Assembly: GCA_016203455.1 (NCBI GenBank) | Contig: JACQMR010000007.1 | Span: 1-60,123, forward strand | Direction of reading: 5' to 3' | DNA from: Candidatus Wildermuthbacteria bacterium | GTDB taxonomy: Bacteria > Patescibacteriota > Minisyncoccia > Minisyncoccales > UBA10102 | Length of the DNA: 60,123 bases | In this document: positions 1 through 9,086 of the stretch, one piece after another | How the letters are laid out: every line of letters begins with the position of its first letter | Position numbering within the stretch: position 1 is the first letter of the stretch | Notes under the pieces: model-generated | The model's database searches: none | What the model saw: only the letters and a program-made list of their open reading frames with translations | What the model was told of the DNA's origin: nothing | Made by a program: the position numbers and the translations under genes

Positions 1-51
1 GTTTTGCTTTGTATTTAAACTACGCAACCTGGATATTAAATTGAAAAAATT

Positions 52-507
52 ATGATCACATACAAACACACTCAAATTGGTTACCTGATGCTGGTTATTA
101 CGCTTGTCGTGCTGGTGTTTTTCGCGTGGATTCAAATTACGGCCAGAGCCGAAACTCCTTCGTACGATTCCGGCGCCAATTTTGCCGGTACCTTCATCAT
201 GGCACCTATTCTGTTTATTCTCGCTTCGTTTTCAACGCTTACCGTTTCCATTCACGAACAATTTTTGAAAATTTGTTTTGGTTGGGGAATTTTTTGCAAA
301 AAGTTTTCGCTAACCGATATTGCTACAGTCAGAAAAGTAAAAAATCATTGGTATTACGGTTGGGGCATCAGGTTGCGGTTCTGGCCGAAGATGTGGATTT
401 TTAATGTTTCCGGCTTTGACGCCGTTGAGCTCACCATGCAAAACGGAAGAATCTATCGCATCGGAACGGACGAGCCGGAAAAACTTGAGGCCGCGATCAA
501 GCAGTAG
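52..507 (+). CDS. Small membrane protein with PH-like C-terminal part, hypothetical
   Basis: 151-aa ORF, two hydrophobic N-terminal segments, soluble beta-rich tail. Confidence 0.6.
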   Translation: MITYKHTQIGYLMLVITLVVLVFFAWIQITARAETPSYDSGANFAGTFIMAPILFILASFSTLTVSIHEQFLKICFGWGIFCKKFSLTDIATVRKVKNHWYYGWGIRLRFWPKMWIFNVSGFDAVELTMQNGRIYRIGTDEPEKLEAAIKQ

Positions 508-585
508 GCAGTAAACTTACTTTTGGTTGGACTATTTTTTAGTGGGAAATCTGGTACGGTGAAAAGCAATTATTAGTTGAGGCAG

Positions 586-604
586 AACTTAACTCGGTTA
601 AGTT
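586..604. repeat. Palindrome AACTTAACTCGGTTAAGTT (divergent member of AACTTAG palindrome family)
   Basis: 8-bp arms AACTTAAC/GTTAAGTT, 3-nt loop, intergenic. Confidence 0.6.
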
Positions 605-857
605 GAGCCCAATGGTGGTAAATGGTTTGATTAGATGGGATGGCATCACCCCTGGTTCGCTCGAAGTTCCTTCGGGATACTTGATTGAACGCTTTGAGTA
701 GGGTGATGAGGATGCGATTTCAGTATGAGCGGCTCTGCAAAGGGTCGCTCATTTTATTTATCTCCAAGGCGAATTTTTCTTGATAGGAAAATATTTTTGC
801 AATAACATACCAATAGCACAATTGCTGTTTCATCTGGCAAACTAGGAGGATGTCAGC

Positions 858-1703
858 ATGGATGTCGGAAACTTCAGAGCAATGCTGGAAGTCCAGTGGG
901 CCAAAGGCAATTTTGTTTGCGTTGGACTTGATAGCGAGTTTGCCAAGATTCCTGATTTTGTTCATCAAGGGGGCAACAGCAAGGGCGCTACCATAATTGC
1001 GTTTAATCGCGCAATTGTGGAAGTTACGGAAGACATTGTGTGCGCGTATAAGCTCAACAGCGCGTTTTACGAAGCGCATGGTGACGAAGGTATTGTTGCT
1101 CTGCAACAAACCATTGCGCATATTCATGCCATTGCGCCGAGCGTTCCGGTGATTCTTGATGCCAAACGCGGGGATATTGGTACCACGAATGCGGGCTATG
1201 TGGAGGCGGCATTCGGATTTTTGCGCGCGGACGCGATCACGGTGAGTCCGTATCTTGGAGCCGAAGCGCTTCGGCCGTTCCTTGAGCGGGCGGAGAAGGG
1301 GATTATCGTTCTGTGCCGCACATCCAATCCGGGCGCGGGGGAGTTTCAGGATCTGTTGGTAAGCGGCGAGCCGCTCTATCGCTTGGTTGCGCGGTGCGTG
1401 GCAAGCGAGTGGAATAAGAACGGCAACTGCGCGCTTGTCGTTGGCGCAACCTATCCCGATGAACTCCGCGAAGTCCGCGAACTTATCGGCGATATGCCGA
1501 TTCTCATTCCGGGCATTGGCGCGCAAGGCGGCGATGTGAAGGCGGTTGTTTCCGCCGGTCAAGATAGCCGCGGGCATGGCATGATTATCAACTCCTCGCG
1601 CCGCATCATCTTTGCTTCAAGGGGCCCCGACTTTGCGGAATCTGCCCGCCAAGAAACTGAAAAGCTTCGCGATATTATTAACCAGTGCAGAGAAAATATT
1701 TAA
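858..1703 (+). CDS. pyrF: Orotidine-5'-phosphate decarboxylase
   Basis: CVGLDSE, ILDAKRGDIGTT and PGIGAQGGD motifs; RBS aggagg upstream. Confidence 0.93.
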   Translation: MDVGNFRAMLEVQWAKGNFVCVGLDSEFAKIPDFVHQGGNSKGATIIAFNRAIVEVTEDIVCAYKLNSAFYEAHGDEGIVALQQTIAHIHAIAPSVPVILDAKRGDIGTTNAGYVEAAFGFLRADAITVSPYLGAEALRPFLERAEKGIIVLCRTSNPGAGEFQDLLVSGEPLYRLVARCVASEWNKNGNCALVVGATYPDELREVRELIGDMPILIPGIGAQGGDVKAVVSAGQDSRGHGMIINSSRRIIFASRGPDFAESARQETEKLRDIINQCRENI

Positions 1704-1708
1704 TTCTG

Positions 1709-1740
1709 GGGTCGTCATCGCTGGGTGGCGACCCTTTTTA
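1709..1740 (+). terminator. Rho-independent terminator after pyrF
   Basis: GGGTCGTCA-TCGCTGGG-TGGCGACCC followed by TTTTTA. Confidence 0.75.
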
Positions 1741-1750
1741 TTTGTAACAA

Positions 1751-1769
1751 AACTTAGTTTACCTAAGTT
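1751..1769. repeat. AACTTAGTTTACCTAAGTT palindrome, followed by GGTCTT
   Basis: Near-identical to copies at 2464, 3022, 4058. Confidence 0.75.
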
Positions 1770-1859
1770 GGTCTTCTCTGTTATTTTAAATGTCAAAATG
1801 AAAAGGGGCTGCCAGGTATTGTAATCCTGTACAGCCCCATTTGGGTTCGCAGATTTTTC

Positions 1860-2276
1860 TTATGCCGCCGCGAACCCTGATCCGTCCCTGTTGTGGTAGA
1901 CGAGCAGTGAGCTCGCCACCCCCGCAGGGATGATATCTGTGGAGAAGGGGAGATCCTCGGACCTCACCTCCTCCACCTCAGCCAGGGTGGAGTTGATAGA
2001 TTTGATCTTACGGATTTTCATTCGCAGGTCCTCGATGGTCCCCCGGGCGCCGAGGGACCCATCCACCTCCACCAGGAAGTATCCCTCTTTGAGGGAGACG
2101 AGGACTTGGTCCTCTCTCGAGGCCAGGTCCCCCGTCCGCCGAATAAAGATGGCCTTGGCCAGGTCCCCATTCCGGGTGAGGATATACCTCCCCCGGAAGG
2201 TGCTTGTGAAACTCCCCCCGCCTACCCAGTAGGCGGGTTTGCCGGTTCTCGTGCGCTCTATTTCAAGCGTCGCCAT
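1860..2276 (-). CDS. Hypothetical protein (MATLEIERTRTGKPAYWVGGG...)
   Basis: Internal ATG at 2276 with upstream GGAG on minus strand; 138 aa. Confidence 0.6.
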   Translation of the reverse strand: MATLEIERTRTGKPAYWVGGGSFTSTFRGRYILTRNGDLAKAIFIRRTGDLASREDQVLVSLKEGYFLVEVDGSLGARGTIEDLRMKIRKIKSINSTLAEVEEVRSEDLPFSTDIIPAGVASSLLVYHNRDGSGFAAA

Positions 2277-2340
2277 GATCTTCTCCTTCTTCCAGGCTCG
2301 GTGAGTTAAAACTCTTGAGCGAGGAGAGCGTGCCGCATAA

Positions 2341-2395
2341 GTATAGTAGCGGCGGGGTACCCACTTCTTCAGTAGGTATTCCGCCACCACTATAC
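2341..2395 (-). promoter_or_regulatory. Long imperfect hairpin in the leader of the 1860-2276 minus-strand gene
   Basis: GTATAGTAGCGGCGGGGTACCCACT-TCTTC-AGTAGGTATTCCGCCACCACTATAC. Confidence 0.55.
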
Positions 2396-2463
2396 AGGCA
2401 GTAGCGTACTTTTTATATTATAACACGGTACCTTTAATAAGTCAAGTACCTCTGGTTGGGCAA

Positions 2464-2482
2464 AACTTAGTTTAACTAAGTT
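2464..2482. repeat. AACTTAGTTTAACTAAGTT palindrome
   Basis: Perfect 9-bp arms around a single T; followed by GGTCTT. Confidence 0.8.
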
Positions 2483-2544
2483 GGTCTTGAAGAGAGCGTA
2501 GGTCCCCTTTATTTATTTCTGGCACGGCGTATAATACAACCTAT

Positions 2545-2979
2545 ATGAAGCAATTCAATATATATCTCAATTTCGCGGGTAATACGGAGGAAGCGTTTCA
2601 TTTTTATAAGTCCGTGTTTGGGGGAGAGTTTACCGCGCTTGTCCGGTTTAAGGATATGCCCATGGAGGGCGTAACCATACCGGAGCAAGATAAAAACAAA
2701 ATCATGCATATCGGCTTGGCAATGGGGAAAGACGCGGTGCTTATGGGAACCGATGCGTTGGAATCTCTTGGGCAAAATCTTGTGCAGGGCAATAATGTGC
2801 ATATTTCCATTCATCCGGAAAGCAAAGAAGAAGCAGACAGGATTTTTAAGGAGCTTTCTGCCGGAGGGGTCGTGGAAATGCCCATTGCTAACCAGCCGTG
2901 GGGGGATTATTACGGAAGTTTCAAGGACAAGTTTGGGATGCAATGGATGGTGAATTGCTCGCATGCAAAGCCGCAGTAA
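2545..2979 (+). CDS. VOC/glyoxalase-like (PhnB-type) protein
   Basis: INFAGNTEEAFHFYKSVFGGEF..., WGDYYGSFKDKFGMQWMVN. Confidence 0.85.
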   Translation: MKQFNIYLNFAGNTEEAFHFYKSVFGGEFTALVRFKDMPMEGVTIPEQDKNKIMHIGLAMGKDAVLMGTDALESLGQNLVQGNNVHISIHPESKEEADRIFKELSAGGVVEMPIANQPWGDYYGSFKDKFGMQWMVNCSHAKPQ

Positions 2980-3021
2980 GATTTTCTTTTAAGTATAGTG
3001 AGGATGGTTTCTTTGGCGCGA

Positions 3022-3040
3022 AACTTAGTTCAACTAAGTT
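3022..3040. repeat. AACTTAGTTCAACTAAGTT palindrome
   Basis: Same family; flanked CGA...GGTTTCG. Confidence 0.8.
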
Positions 3041-3093
3041 GGTTTCGTTATAAATCTACTCGCAAAGTTGGTAGATAAAAGCTCAAAATAATT

Positions 3094-3417
3094 ATGGAAA
3101 CTAAAAATGTAAAACTTGTTGTTTTTGTCCCCCTCTCTCACGCTGATATCGTGCGCCAAGCTCTCAGCGAAGCCGGAGCTGGGAAAATTGGAAACTATGA
3201 CTTCTGCTCTTTTTCTTCTCGCGGCACGGGTCGTTTTCGCGGTAACGAAAAAACAAATCCCGCTATTGGTAAAACTGGAAAATATGAGGCGGTTGAAGAA
3301 GAAAGAGTTGAAGTAATTGTGCCGCGAGAAATTTTGAAAGAAGTTATTGAGAAAGTAAAAAGTGTTCATCCGTACGAAGAAGTCGCTTTTGATATTTATC
3401 GTTTGGAAAGTTTATGA
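3094..3417 (+). CDS. NIF3/YqfO-like small domain protein
   Basis: KLVVFVPLSHADIVRQALSEAGAGKIGNYDFCSFSSRGTGRF...HPYEEVAFDIY. Confidence 0.75.
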   Translation: METKNVKLVVFVPLSHADIVRQALSEAGAGKIGNYDFCSFSSRGTGRFRGNEKTNPAIGKTGKYEAVEEERVEVIVPREILKEVIEKVKSVHPYEEVAFDIYRLESL

Positions 3418-3995
3418 GCACTCAAAGACAAAACTGCGTAATAATCCACGGCTGTCCCTCATATATTGAGAAAGCTATGAATCCTGAAACGAGGACTTAT
3501 GACAAACACTGGATTCCGTGGCTCAAACAACATCTCATCGCCATTGGTATAAAAGCGGAAACGCCGCTTATGCCCGACCCATGGGAGCCAAATTATCAAA
3601 AATTCAAAGCCGAATTTGAAAAATACGAAGTCAACGAGAACACAATTTTAATTGGGCATAGTTGCGGCTCCGCTTTTTTGGTTCGCTGGCTTGGTGAGAC
3701 AAAAAGAAAAGTTTTCAAGCTTATTCTTGTTGCTCCGTGGAAAATTCCCAATAAAGATGACGAGTTTGGAAAGGAATTTTATGCCTATACGATTAATGAG
3801 GACATAAAATCGCGCGTGGGTGAAATTGTGATGTTCACCGCCGATGACGAGGAGGATAAAGGCAAAGAAAGTTTGAAAATTTTTCATCAAGTATTGGGCG
3901 GAGAAGTTATAGAATTGAAAGGGCATGGACATTACACACTTGGCGACATGGGGACAGAGGAATTTCCAGAATTATTGGAGATTATAGTAAAATAA
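3414..3995 (+). CDS. Alpha/beta hydrolase, RBBP9/YdeN-like
   Basis: IIHGCPS..., ILIGHSCGSAFLVRWL nucleophile elbow, GHGHYTLG; ATGA overlap with upstream gene. Confidence 0.8.
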   Translation: MSTQRQNCVIIHGCPSYIEKAMNPETRTYDKHWIPWLKQHLIAIGIKAETPLMPDPWEPNYQKFKAEFEKYEVNENTILIGHSCGSAFLVRWLGETKRKVFKLILVAPWKIPNKDDEFGKEFYAYTINEDIKSRVGEIVMFTADDEEDKGKESLKIFHQVLGGEVIELKGHGHYTLGDMGTEEFPELLEIIVK

Positions 3996-4057
3996 AACAG
4001 CCGCCGATTTTTTTCAAAAAAGAAAGCCGAGCCACGCGTGGATTCTTCATGGGGCGA

Positions 4058-4076
4058 AACTTAGTTTAACTAAGTT
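4058..4076. repeat. AACTTAGTTTAACTAAGTT palindrome
   Basis: Perfect copy, followed by GGTCTC. Confidence 0.8.
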
Positions 4077-4168
4077 GGTCTCCGTAAAAACCTTGAGGAT
4101 CTTACGCCCTATGTGGGGCGCGAGATTTTTTGTGGAGATAAGGAGTGCTTATGACGGGCTAGGTGGGC

Positions 4169-4196
4169 TTGACATTTTTGCATTAAGATTTAATAT
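4169..4196 (+). promoter_or_regulatory. Sigma70-type promoter
   Basis: TTGACA - 16 nt - TAATAT. Confidence 0.7.
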
Positions 4197-4202
4197 GGGA
4201 AC

Positions 4203-4390
4203 TGGAAAGTCGCCAGCGGGCTTCCGATTCCAAATGACAGCTGGTTCTTCCGCGCAGACGATTCCCGGTCCGCGGGGGAACTTAACAGGGATATTCTGGC
4301 GATAGCGTGCTCCTGCGCCAGGAGAATACAGAGCACCAAGGGCTCCCAATGAAACTCGTTACGAGTGGATTTGAGGAGCCCTGATCATTT
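4203..4390 (+). ncRNA. Candidate structured non-coding RNA, family not assigned
   Basis: Strong promoter, no convincing ORF; nested stems GTGCTC/GAGCAC, CTCCTG/CAGGAG, GGGCTCC/GGAGCCC enclosing ACTCG-TTA-CGAGT. Confidence 0.45.
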
Positions 4391-4588
4391 TAAGGAGGCA
4401 ATTTCTTAAACTTTTTTGTTTTTTTATGAACCCTGTGTTTGAGAGCTCTCTCCGTATGAGAAGATTTTTGGGATGGGGCCGGTTTTTCTCAACGGGTTTT
4501 TGGAGAAACGCAAGCGGTAGGCGCGGGTGGACAAGAGCGGTGGAATGTGATACCGATATGACAACGGATTTTGTGGGAGGTGGCAAGG

Positions 4589-4909
4589 ATGAAGCCACAA
4601 GAGGGACTTACTCTCCTGGTTGCGGTTCAGCGATACAGGCGCGGACAGTGCCCCAATTGTGGAACAAGCAGGGGAGGAGTCAGAGGAGTAGAAATAAGAC
4701 ATCGCTTGCGCGATGTCCATTGTCACACTTGCGGGTGGTCATGGCCCAATGAGCTTTTGCCCCAAGATTTAGGGGAGATGCTCCAATTGGAGTTTGGTCC
4801 GCCGTTCGTTTCTGAAGCATCAGAAGCGTTGCGGACTCCTGCTGTTCCGCGCGGAACATGGGTTTGTCAAATTATTCTTTCTTTCCTCAAGAAACTTTGG
4901 CCAGGATGA
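4589..4909 (+). CDS. Zinc-ribbon-like hypothetical protein
   Basis: CPNC...CHTC pairs; start MKPQEG preceded by a GGAGGTGGCAAGG RBS-like sequence. Confidence 0.55.
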   Translation: MKPQEGLTLLVAVQRYRRGQCPNCGTSRGGVRGVEIRHRLRDVHCHTCGWSWPNELLPQDLGEMLQLEFGPPFVSEASEALRTPAVPRGTWVCQIILSFLKKLWPG

Positions 4910-4962
4910 ATTCCCGGCCTTTTTTATTGCGCGAATATGGCGCGGGGGATAGTGTATATATA

Positions 4963-5064
4963 ATGAGCGTTTGGAATAAGAAAATGAGCTGGCGGGTTGT
5001 GATATTCGTTTCTCTCGCGGCGGGATGCTTGATTATGCTTGGAGAAATCTTTTTGCTTTCTTGA
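4963..5064 (+). CDS. 33-aa single-TM peptide, hypothetical
   Basis: MSVWNKKMSWRVVIFVSLAAGCLIMLGEIFLLS. Confidence 0.3.
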   Translation: MSVWNKKMSWRVVIFVSLAAGCLIMLGEIFLLS

Positions 5065-5087
5065 GATTTTTGTGGTATTGTGCATGT

Positions 5088-5291
5088 ATGACCAAGAAAC
5101 AAAGTTTTTTGTTGGAGCACAACAGGTTGTCTTCCGCGGATTTGCAGGCAACGCTATCCTTGCTGGCTCGTTTTAAGGCGGATAAGCCTTTGATTGTGAA
5201 AGACGAAACATGGGTTGTTGAGAAACTGCGCCGCCCGTTTATTTTTTGGCTTACCTCGTTTTCTTCCGCCGAAAGAAAAGCAATGGGCTAA
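5088..5291 (+). CDS. Hypothetical 67-aa protein
   Basis: ORF from ATG at 5088 (MTKKQSFLLEHNRL). Confidence 0.4.
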   Translation: MTKKQSFLLEHNRLSSADLQATLSLLARFKADKPLIVKDETWVVEKLRRPFIFWLTSFSSAERKAMG

Positions 5292-5322
5292 AGAAAAACC
5301 CCGCCGCGGATGGGGGGTTGGT

Positions 5323-5898
5323 TTAGTTTTGCCGGAAGACGGTTTCCGGCTGTTCATTCATCCAGTTCAGGAAGTGTTCTTTAAATTCCGGATCTCGCAT
5401 GATCGCGGCCATTCGGTTGGTGTCTTTTTGAACTTCTTCTTTGCGTTTTGGATGTGTTACGGGCTGGTCCCATACTTCTCGCCGATACCAGTCCTTGGCG
5501 TTTGCCATGGCGGCAATGGCATAGGTAAATGCGAACATGGGCGCCAGAGCTTGAGTATTGAATCGAGGTAGCCCGGTTATGACTAATGCCAGCTCGTATA
5601 GGCATTCTTTTAGTTGGGCTAATTTTTCCTCGACATTTGGTGAAACTGCATAGGTGATACAATTGTCGCTTCCGCACATCCCAATTGTGCGGATCTCTAT
5701 TTGGGCGGGATCCTCTCGCGTCAGCAGGGCAATTTTCCCAGTTGAGATTTGTTGGATTTCTCTTAATATCCACATGTTTCGCCTGTCTTCCGGAATGTTT
5801 GTCCAGAAAAGGAGGTACAGGTGGAGGTCTCGTCTGGTGACCGCTTGGATCCATCCTTCATTTATCCCGGCTCGGGAGGTGAGTGTGGCTGTGGTCAT
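5323..5898 (-). CDS. Hypothetical protein
   Basis: Start MTTATLTSRAG at 5898 with GGAG RBS on minus strand. Confidence 0.55.
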   Translation of the reverse strand: MTTATLTSRAGINEGWIQAVTRRDLHLYLLFWTNIPEDRRNMWILREIQQISTGKIALLTREDPAQIEIRTIGMCGSDNCITYAVSPNVEEKLAQLKECLYELALVITGLPRFNTQALAPMFAFTYAIAAMANAKDWYRREVWDQPVTHPKRKEEVQKDTNRMAAIMRDPEFKEHFLNWMNEQPETVFRQN

Positions 5899-6077
5899 AG
5901 TCGCTTTCGTCTCCTTTGCAATTTCTGTTTTGATAGCTATTGGTAGTATATATGATGAGGAGAAAAAAGTGTATATGTTGACGCTTGCCGTGCTTGCCGG
6001 CAGTATGTTTTGACAGTATTTTTTTTGTGTTCTATAGTGAGCGCGGTTTATTTTGATATTGTCCATAGGAGGATTCT

Positions 6078-6407
6078 GTGGCACAAATAAGATATTGCGT
6101 CAGGCATCCAGACCCCGATATCCCAGGGGATTCCTGGGAAGCGGCTGTAGAATTTCCGCAAATTATTCTGGCAGCGCTTATCGAGAGCTTACCGCCAAGA
6201 GTTTCATTCCCAGACGAAACGGTTACAATTTATTTTTCTGCTGGAGGGGAGGCTGAAGTTAAGGCGCGGGCGAGCGATTGGATATCGCGCCTTAAGACGG
6301 CCTACTATGGCATACCCCAGGAGGATCGGGAAGATTTTGAGATAAGAGAAGATTTTATCTTTTGGAATTTATCTGATAAAAGCGTGGTGACAATCGTATC
6401 TTTGTAA
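6078..6407 (+). CDS. Hypothetical protein (GTG start)
   Basis: AGGAGG RBS then GTG; followed by terminator. Confidence 0.55.
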   Translation: MAQIRYCVRHPDPDIPGDSWEAAVEFPQIILAALIESLPPRVSFPDETVTIYFSAGGEAEVKARASDWISRLKTAYYGIPQEDREDFEIREDFIFWNLSDKSVVTIVSL

Positions 6408-6409
6408 CG

Positions 6410-6438
6410 CCCGATCTTAACGATCGGGTTTTCTTTTT
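6410..6438 (+). terminator. Rho-independent terminator
   Basis: CCCGATC-TTAAC-GATCGGG then TTTTCTTTTT. Confidence 0.8.
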
Positions 6439-6443
6439 AACGG

Positions 6444-6471
6444 TTGACACGGTGAAAGATTGCGCTACTAT
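6444..6471 (+). promoter_or_regulatory. Sigma70-type promoter upstream of winged-helix gene
   Basis: TTGACA - 16 nt - TACTAT. Confidence 0.6.
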
Positions 6472-6503
6472 TGCGGTATTCCGCACCTTGAAGGAGCAAA
6501 TGT

Positions 6504-6815
6504 ATGCCGAAAGATCGTGTTTTGGCGGCAGATTTACAGGCAGAAACATTTTTTTTGGACGGTCTCCCGATCGGATTCAGCGAAAGGGAGAGGGCGTTGG
6601 TTTTATGCCTCGCGCAAGCGCGCGGTCAGTTTGGGACAAAATCCCGTATTATGATGGCCGTGTGGGGGCAAGAGGTGAGAGAAGCCACCTTGCGCAAACT
6701 GGTTCAGAAGGTACGGCGGCGCATTGGGGATGATGCCGATAATCCACGGTGGATTATTACGGAATTTGGCATGGGCTACCGACTCAAAAATTTCTCTCCC
6801 ATAGAAAGTTTGTGA
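6504..6815 (+). CDS. Winged-helix (OmpR/PhoB C-terminal-type) DNA-binding protein
   Basis: LRKLVQKVRRRIGDDADNPRWIITEFGMGYRL typical Trans_reg_C ending; no receiver domain. Confidence 0.75.
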   Translation: MPKDRVLAADLQAETFFLDGLPIGFSERERALVLCLAQARGQFGTKSRIMMAVWGQEVREATLRKLVQKVRRRIGDDADNPRWIITEFGMGYRLKNFSPIESL

Positions 6816-6825
6816 GACCAGTCAA

Positions 6826-6852
6826 AGCAGGATCTCGCATCCTGCTTTTTTA
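6826..6852 (+). terminator. Rho-independent terminator
   Basis: AGCAGGAT-CTCGC-ATCCTGCT then T tract. Confidence 0.8.
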
Positions 6853-6878
6853 TTTCTTTTGCGTTAGTATACAGATAC

Positions 6879-9086
6879 ATGAAAAAGAGCGCGTTGGATA
6901 TTGTGTATACCTGCCCCATGCACCCGGAAGTGCAAAAAACCGAACCCGGCAAGTGTCCGGGGTGCGGCATGGATTTGATTTTGGAGAAGAAAAAGGCCGC
7001 GGAAGGCAGTCGCGAACATGCCGGACACGGCATGCAAAAGATGCCTGCCCCGACAGGAGTGGAGGGGAGCCATATGGATCACGAAGCGGCAATGACAAAT
7101 CCCGCGATGGCCAAGAATATGGAAACGGATATGCGCCGCAGGTTTCTTGTTTCGCTTCTGCTTTCCGTTCCCATTTTCTTGTATTCGCCGGTGGGCATCA
7201 ATTTTTTTGGACTCAACCTTCCCGCGCCCATTCCGGTAAACTGGGTTCTTTTTATTCTTACAACGCCGATTGTTTTTTGGACCGGCTCAATCTTTATCAC
7301 CGGCGCCTATTATTCGCTTATAGCCAGGAAGCTCAATATGGCCGTTCTTATCGCGACCGGCGTTTTGGCGGCCTATCTTTTTAGCGTTTTGCTGACTTTC
7401 ATACGGCCTGGTTCAGAAACATTTTACGAGGCGGCGGCTTTGCTTGTTACTTTCGTGTTGTTTGGACACTGGATGGAAATGAAATCGCGCCGCGGAACTT
7501 CAGACGCCTTGCGCGCGCTTTTTGATCTTGTGCCGCCAAAAGCAAATGTCATTCGCGGGGGCAAGGAGATCAACATTCCCAGCGCGCAAATCCTTCGGGG
7601 CGATATTGTGGTGTTGAGGCCCGGAGACAAGGTGCCGGTGGACGGAAAAATCATTGAAGGCGAAACTTCCATTGACGAGTCGCTTGTTACCGGAGAATCC
7701 ATCCCGGTTGTTAAAACCATTGGAGCGGACGCCGTGGGGGGATCGGTAAATCTTACCGGTTTTGTAAAGGTTCAAGCAGTAAAAGTGGGATCGGAGACAG
7801 TATTGGCGCAGATTATACAAATGGTGGAAACCGCGCAGAATTCCAAAGCTCCTGGACAGCGCATAGCAGACAAAGCCGCCGGCTGGCTGGTTGTTCTTGC
7901 GATTGGTTCTGGATTCGCGGCGTTTTTGGGGTGGTATTTTGGCGCGGGAGCGGGTCTGCTTGCCGCGCTCACATTCGCTGTGTCAACGGTTGTTATCGCA
8001 TGTCCCGATGCCTTGGGGCTTGCCACGCCAACGGCGGTTGCCGTGGGTACGGGCATTGGGGCCAAACACAACATTCTTATCAAGGACGCGGCCACGCTGG
8101 AGAATGTGTCCCGCTTGACCGCTATTGTTTTGGATAAAACCGGCACGCTTACTGAAGGCAAGCCAAAAGTAACTGAAGTTGTCGTTCGTTTAGGATATGA
8201 CGCGCGCGAGGTTTTATTGGTTGCCGCTTGCGCGGAGCGTGGTTCAAACCATCCCATCAGCCTTGCCATTTTAGAGGAAGCGCGCAAGAACGGCCTTGAG
8301 GCGAATGAAAAGACGGAAAAATTTGAGAGCATCGGCGGCCAGGGAGTGAAAGCTGTGGTAAACGGAAAGTTTGTTTTTGCCGGCACGGAACGGCTGATGA
8401 GGCAAAACAACATTGATTTGTCGCCAATAAAAAAAGATATTGACCGTCTTCTTGCCACGGGAAACACCATGAGCATTGTCGCAATTGACGGGCAGGCGGC
8501 AGGAGCCATAGGCGTTGCCGATACGGCGCGCGCGACCGCGAAAAAGACCGTTCAAAAACTCAAAGAGCTTGGGCTTGAGGTTGTCATGATTACCGGAGAC
8601 CATGAGCAGGTGGCCAGGGCGGTATCGGCCGAGCTTGGCATAGACCGCTATTTCGCGCAAGTGCTTCCCGAAGAAAAGGCAATGTATGTTAAAAAACTTC
8701 AGGATGAGGGCAAGTTTGTGGCTATGGTTGGAGACGGCATCAACGATGCTCCGGCTTTGGCGCAGGCGAATATCGGCATTGCCATTGGAGCAGGCACGGA
8801 TGTGGCGATAGAAACGGGAAATATCGTGCTTATGAAATCAGATCCCTACGACATTGTGGCCGCCATGCGGCTTTCCAAGGCGACCGTAACCAAAATGAAG
8901 CAGAACTTGTTTTGGGCGGCAATCTATAATGTATTGGCTATTCCTCTCGCGGCCGGCGTGTTCTATAATTCTTTTGGATGGTCGTTGCGCCCCGAAATTG
9001 CCGCTTTGCTTATGTCGGCATCTTCAATTATTGTTGCCACAAACGCGGTACTGCTTAAGCGGGTGGAGCGGAAATTGCATATATGA
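6879..9086 (+). CDS. Heavy-metal (copper) translocating P1B-type ATPase with N-terminal YTCPMHPEV metal-binding domain
   Basis: YTCPMHPEVQ, DKTGTLTEGKP, GDGINDAPAL; TM motif ACPDALGLATP. Confidence 0.93.
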   Translation: MKKSALDIVYTCPMHPEVQKTEPGKCPGCGMDLILEKKKAAEGSREHAGHGMQKMPAPTGVEGSHMDHEAAMTNPAMAKNMETDMRRRFLVSLLLSVPIFLYSPVGINFFGLNLPAPIPVNWVLFILTTPIVFWTGSIFITGAYYSLIARKLNMAVLIATGVLAAYLFSVLLTFIRPGSETFYEAAALLVTFVLFGHWMEMKSRRGTSDALRALFDLVPPKANVIRGGKEINIPSAQILRGDIVVLRPGDKVPVDGKIIEGETSIDESLVTGESIPVVKTIGADAVGGSVNLTGFVKVQAVKVGSETVLAQIIQMVETAQNSKAPGQRIADKAAGWLVVLAIGSGFAAFLGWYFGAGAGLLAALTFAVSTVVIACPDALGLATPTAVAVGTGIGAKHNILIKDAATLENVSRLTAIVLDKTGTLTEGKPKVTEVVVRLGYDAREVLLVAACAERGSNHPISLAILEEARKNGLEANEKTEKFESIGGQGVKAVVNGKFVFAGTERLMRQNNIDLSPIKKDIDRLLATGNTMSIVAIDGQAAGAIGVADTARATAKKTVQKLKELGLEVVMITGDHEQVARAVSAELGIDRYFAQVLPEEKAMYVKKLQDEGKFVAMVGDGINDAPALAQANIGIAIGAGTDVAIETGNIVLMKSDPYDIVAAMRLSKATVTKMKQNLFWAAIYNVLAIPLAAGVFYNSFGWSLRPEIAALLMSASSIIVATNAVLLKRVERKLHI

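Noticed and set aside
720-1577. 285-aa minus-strand ORF opposite pyrF
   Set aside because: Shadow ORF: lies across pyrF, whose + strand translation shows clear family motifs; no RBS or recognisable product.
4203-4390. tmRNA, RNase P RNA or SRP RNA assignment for the structured RNA candidate
   Set aside because: Lacks their hallmark sequences (tag ORF/CCA end, GAGGAAAGTCCGGGCT, GGAAGGAAGCAGCC).
7772-8509. 245-aa minus-strand ORF
   Set aside because: Antisense to the copper ATPase; Ser/Ala/Thr-rich composition typical of a reverse-frame artefact.
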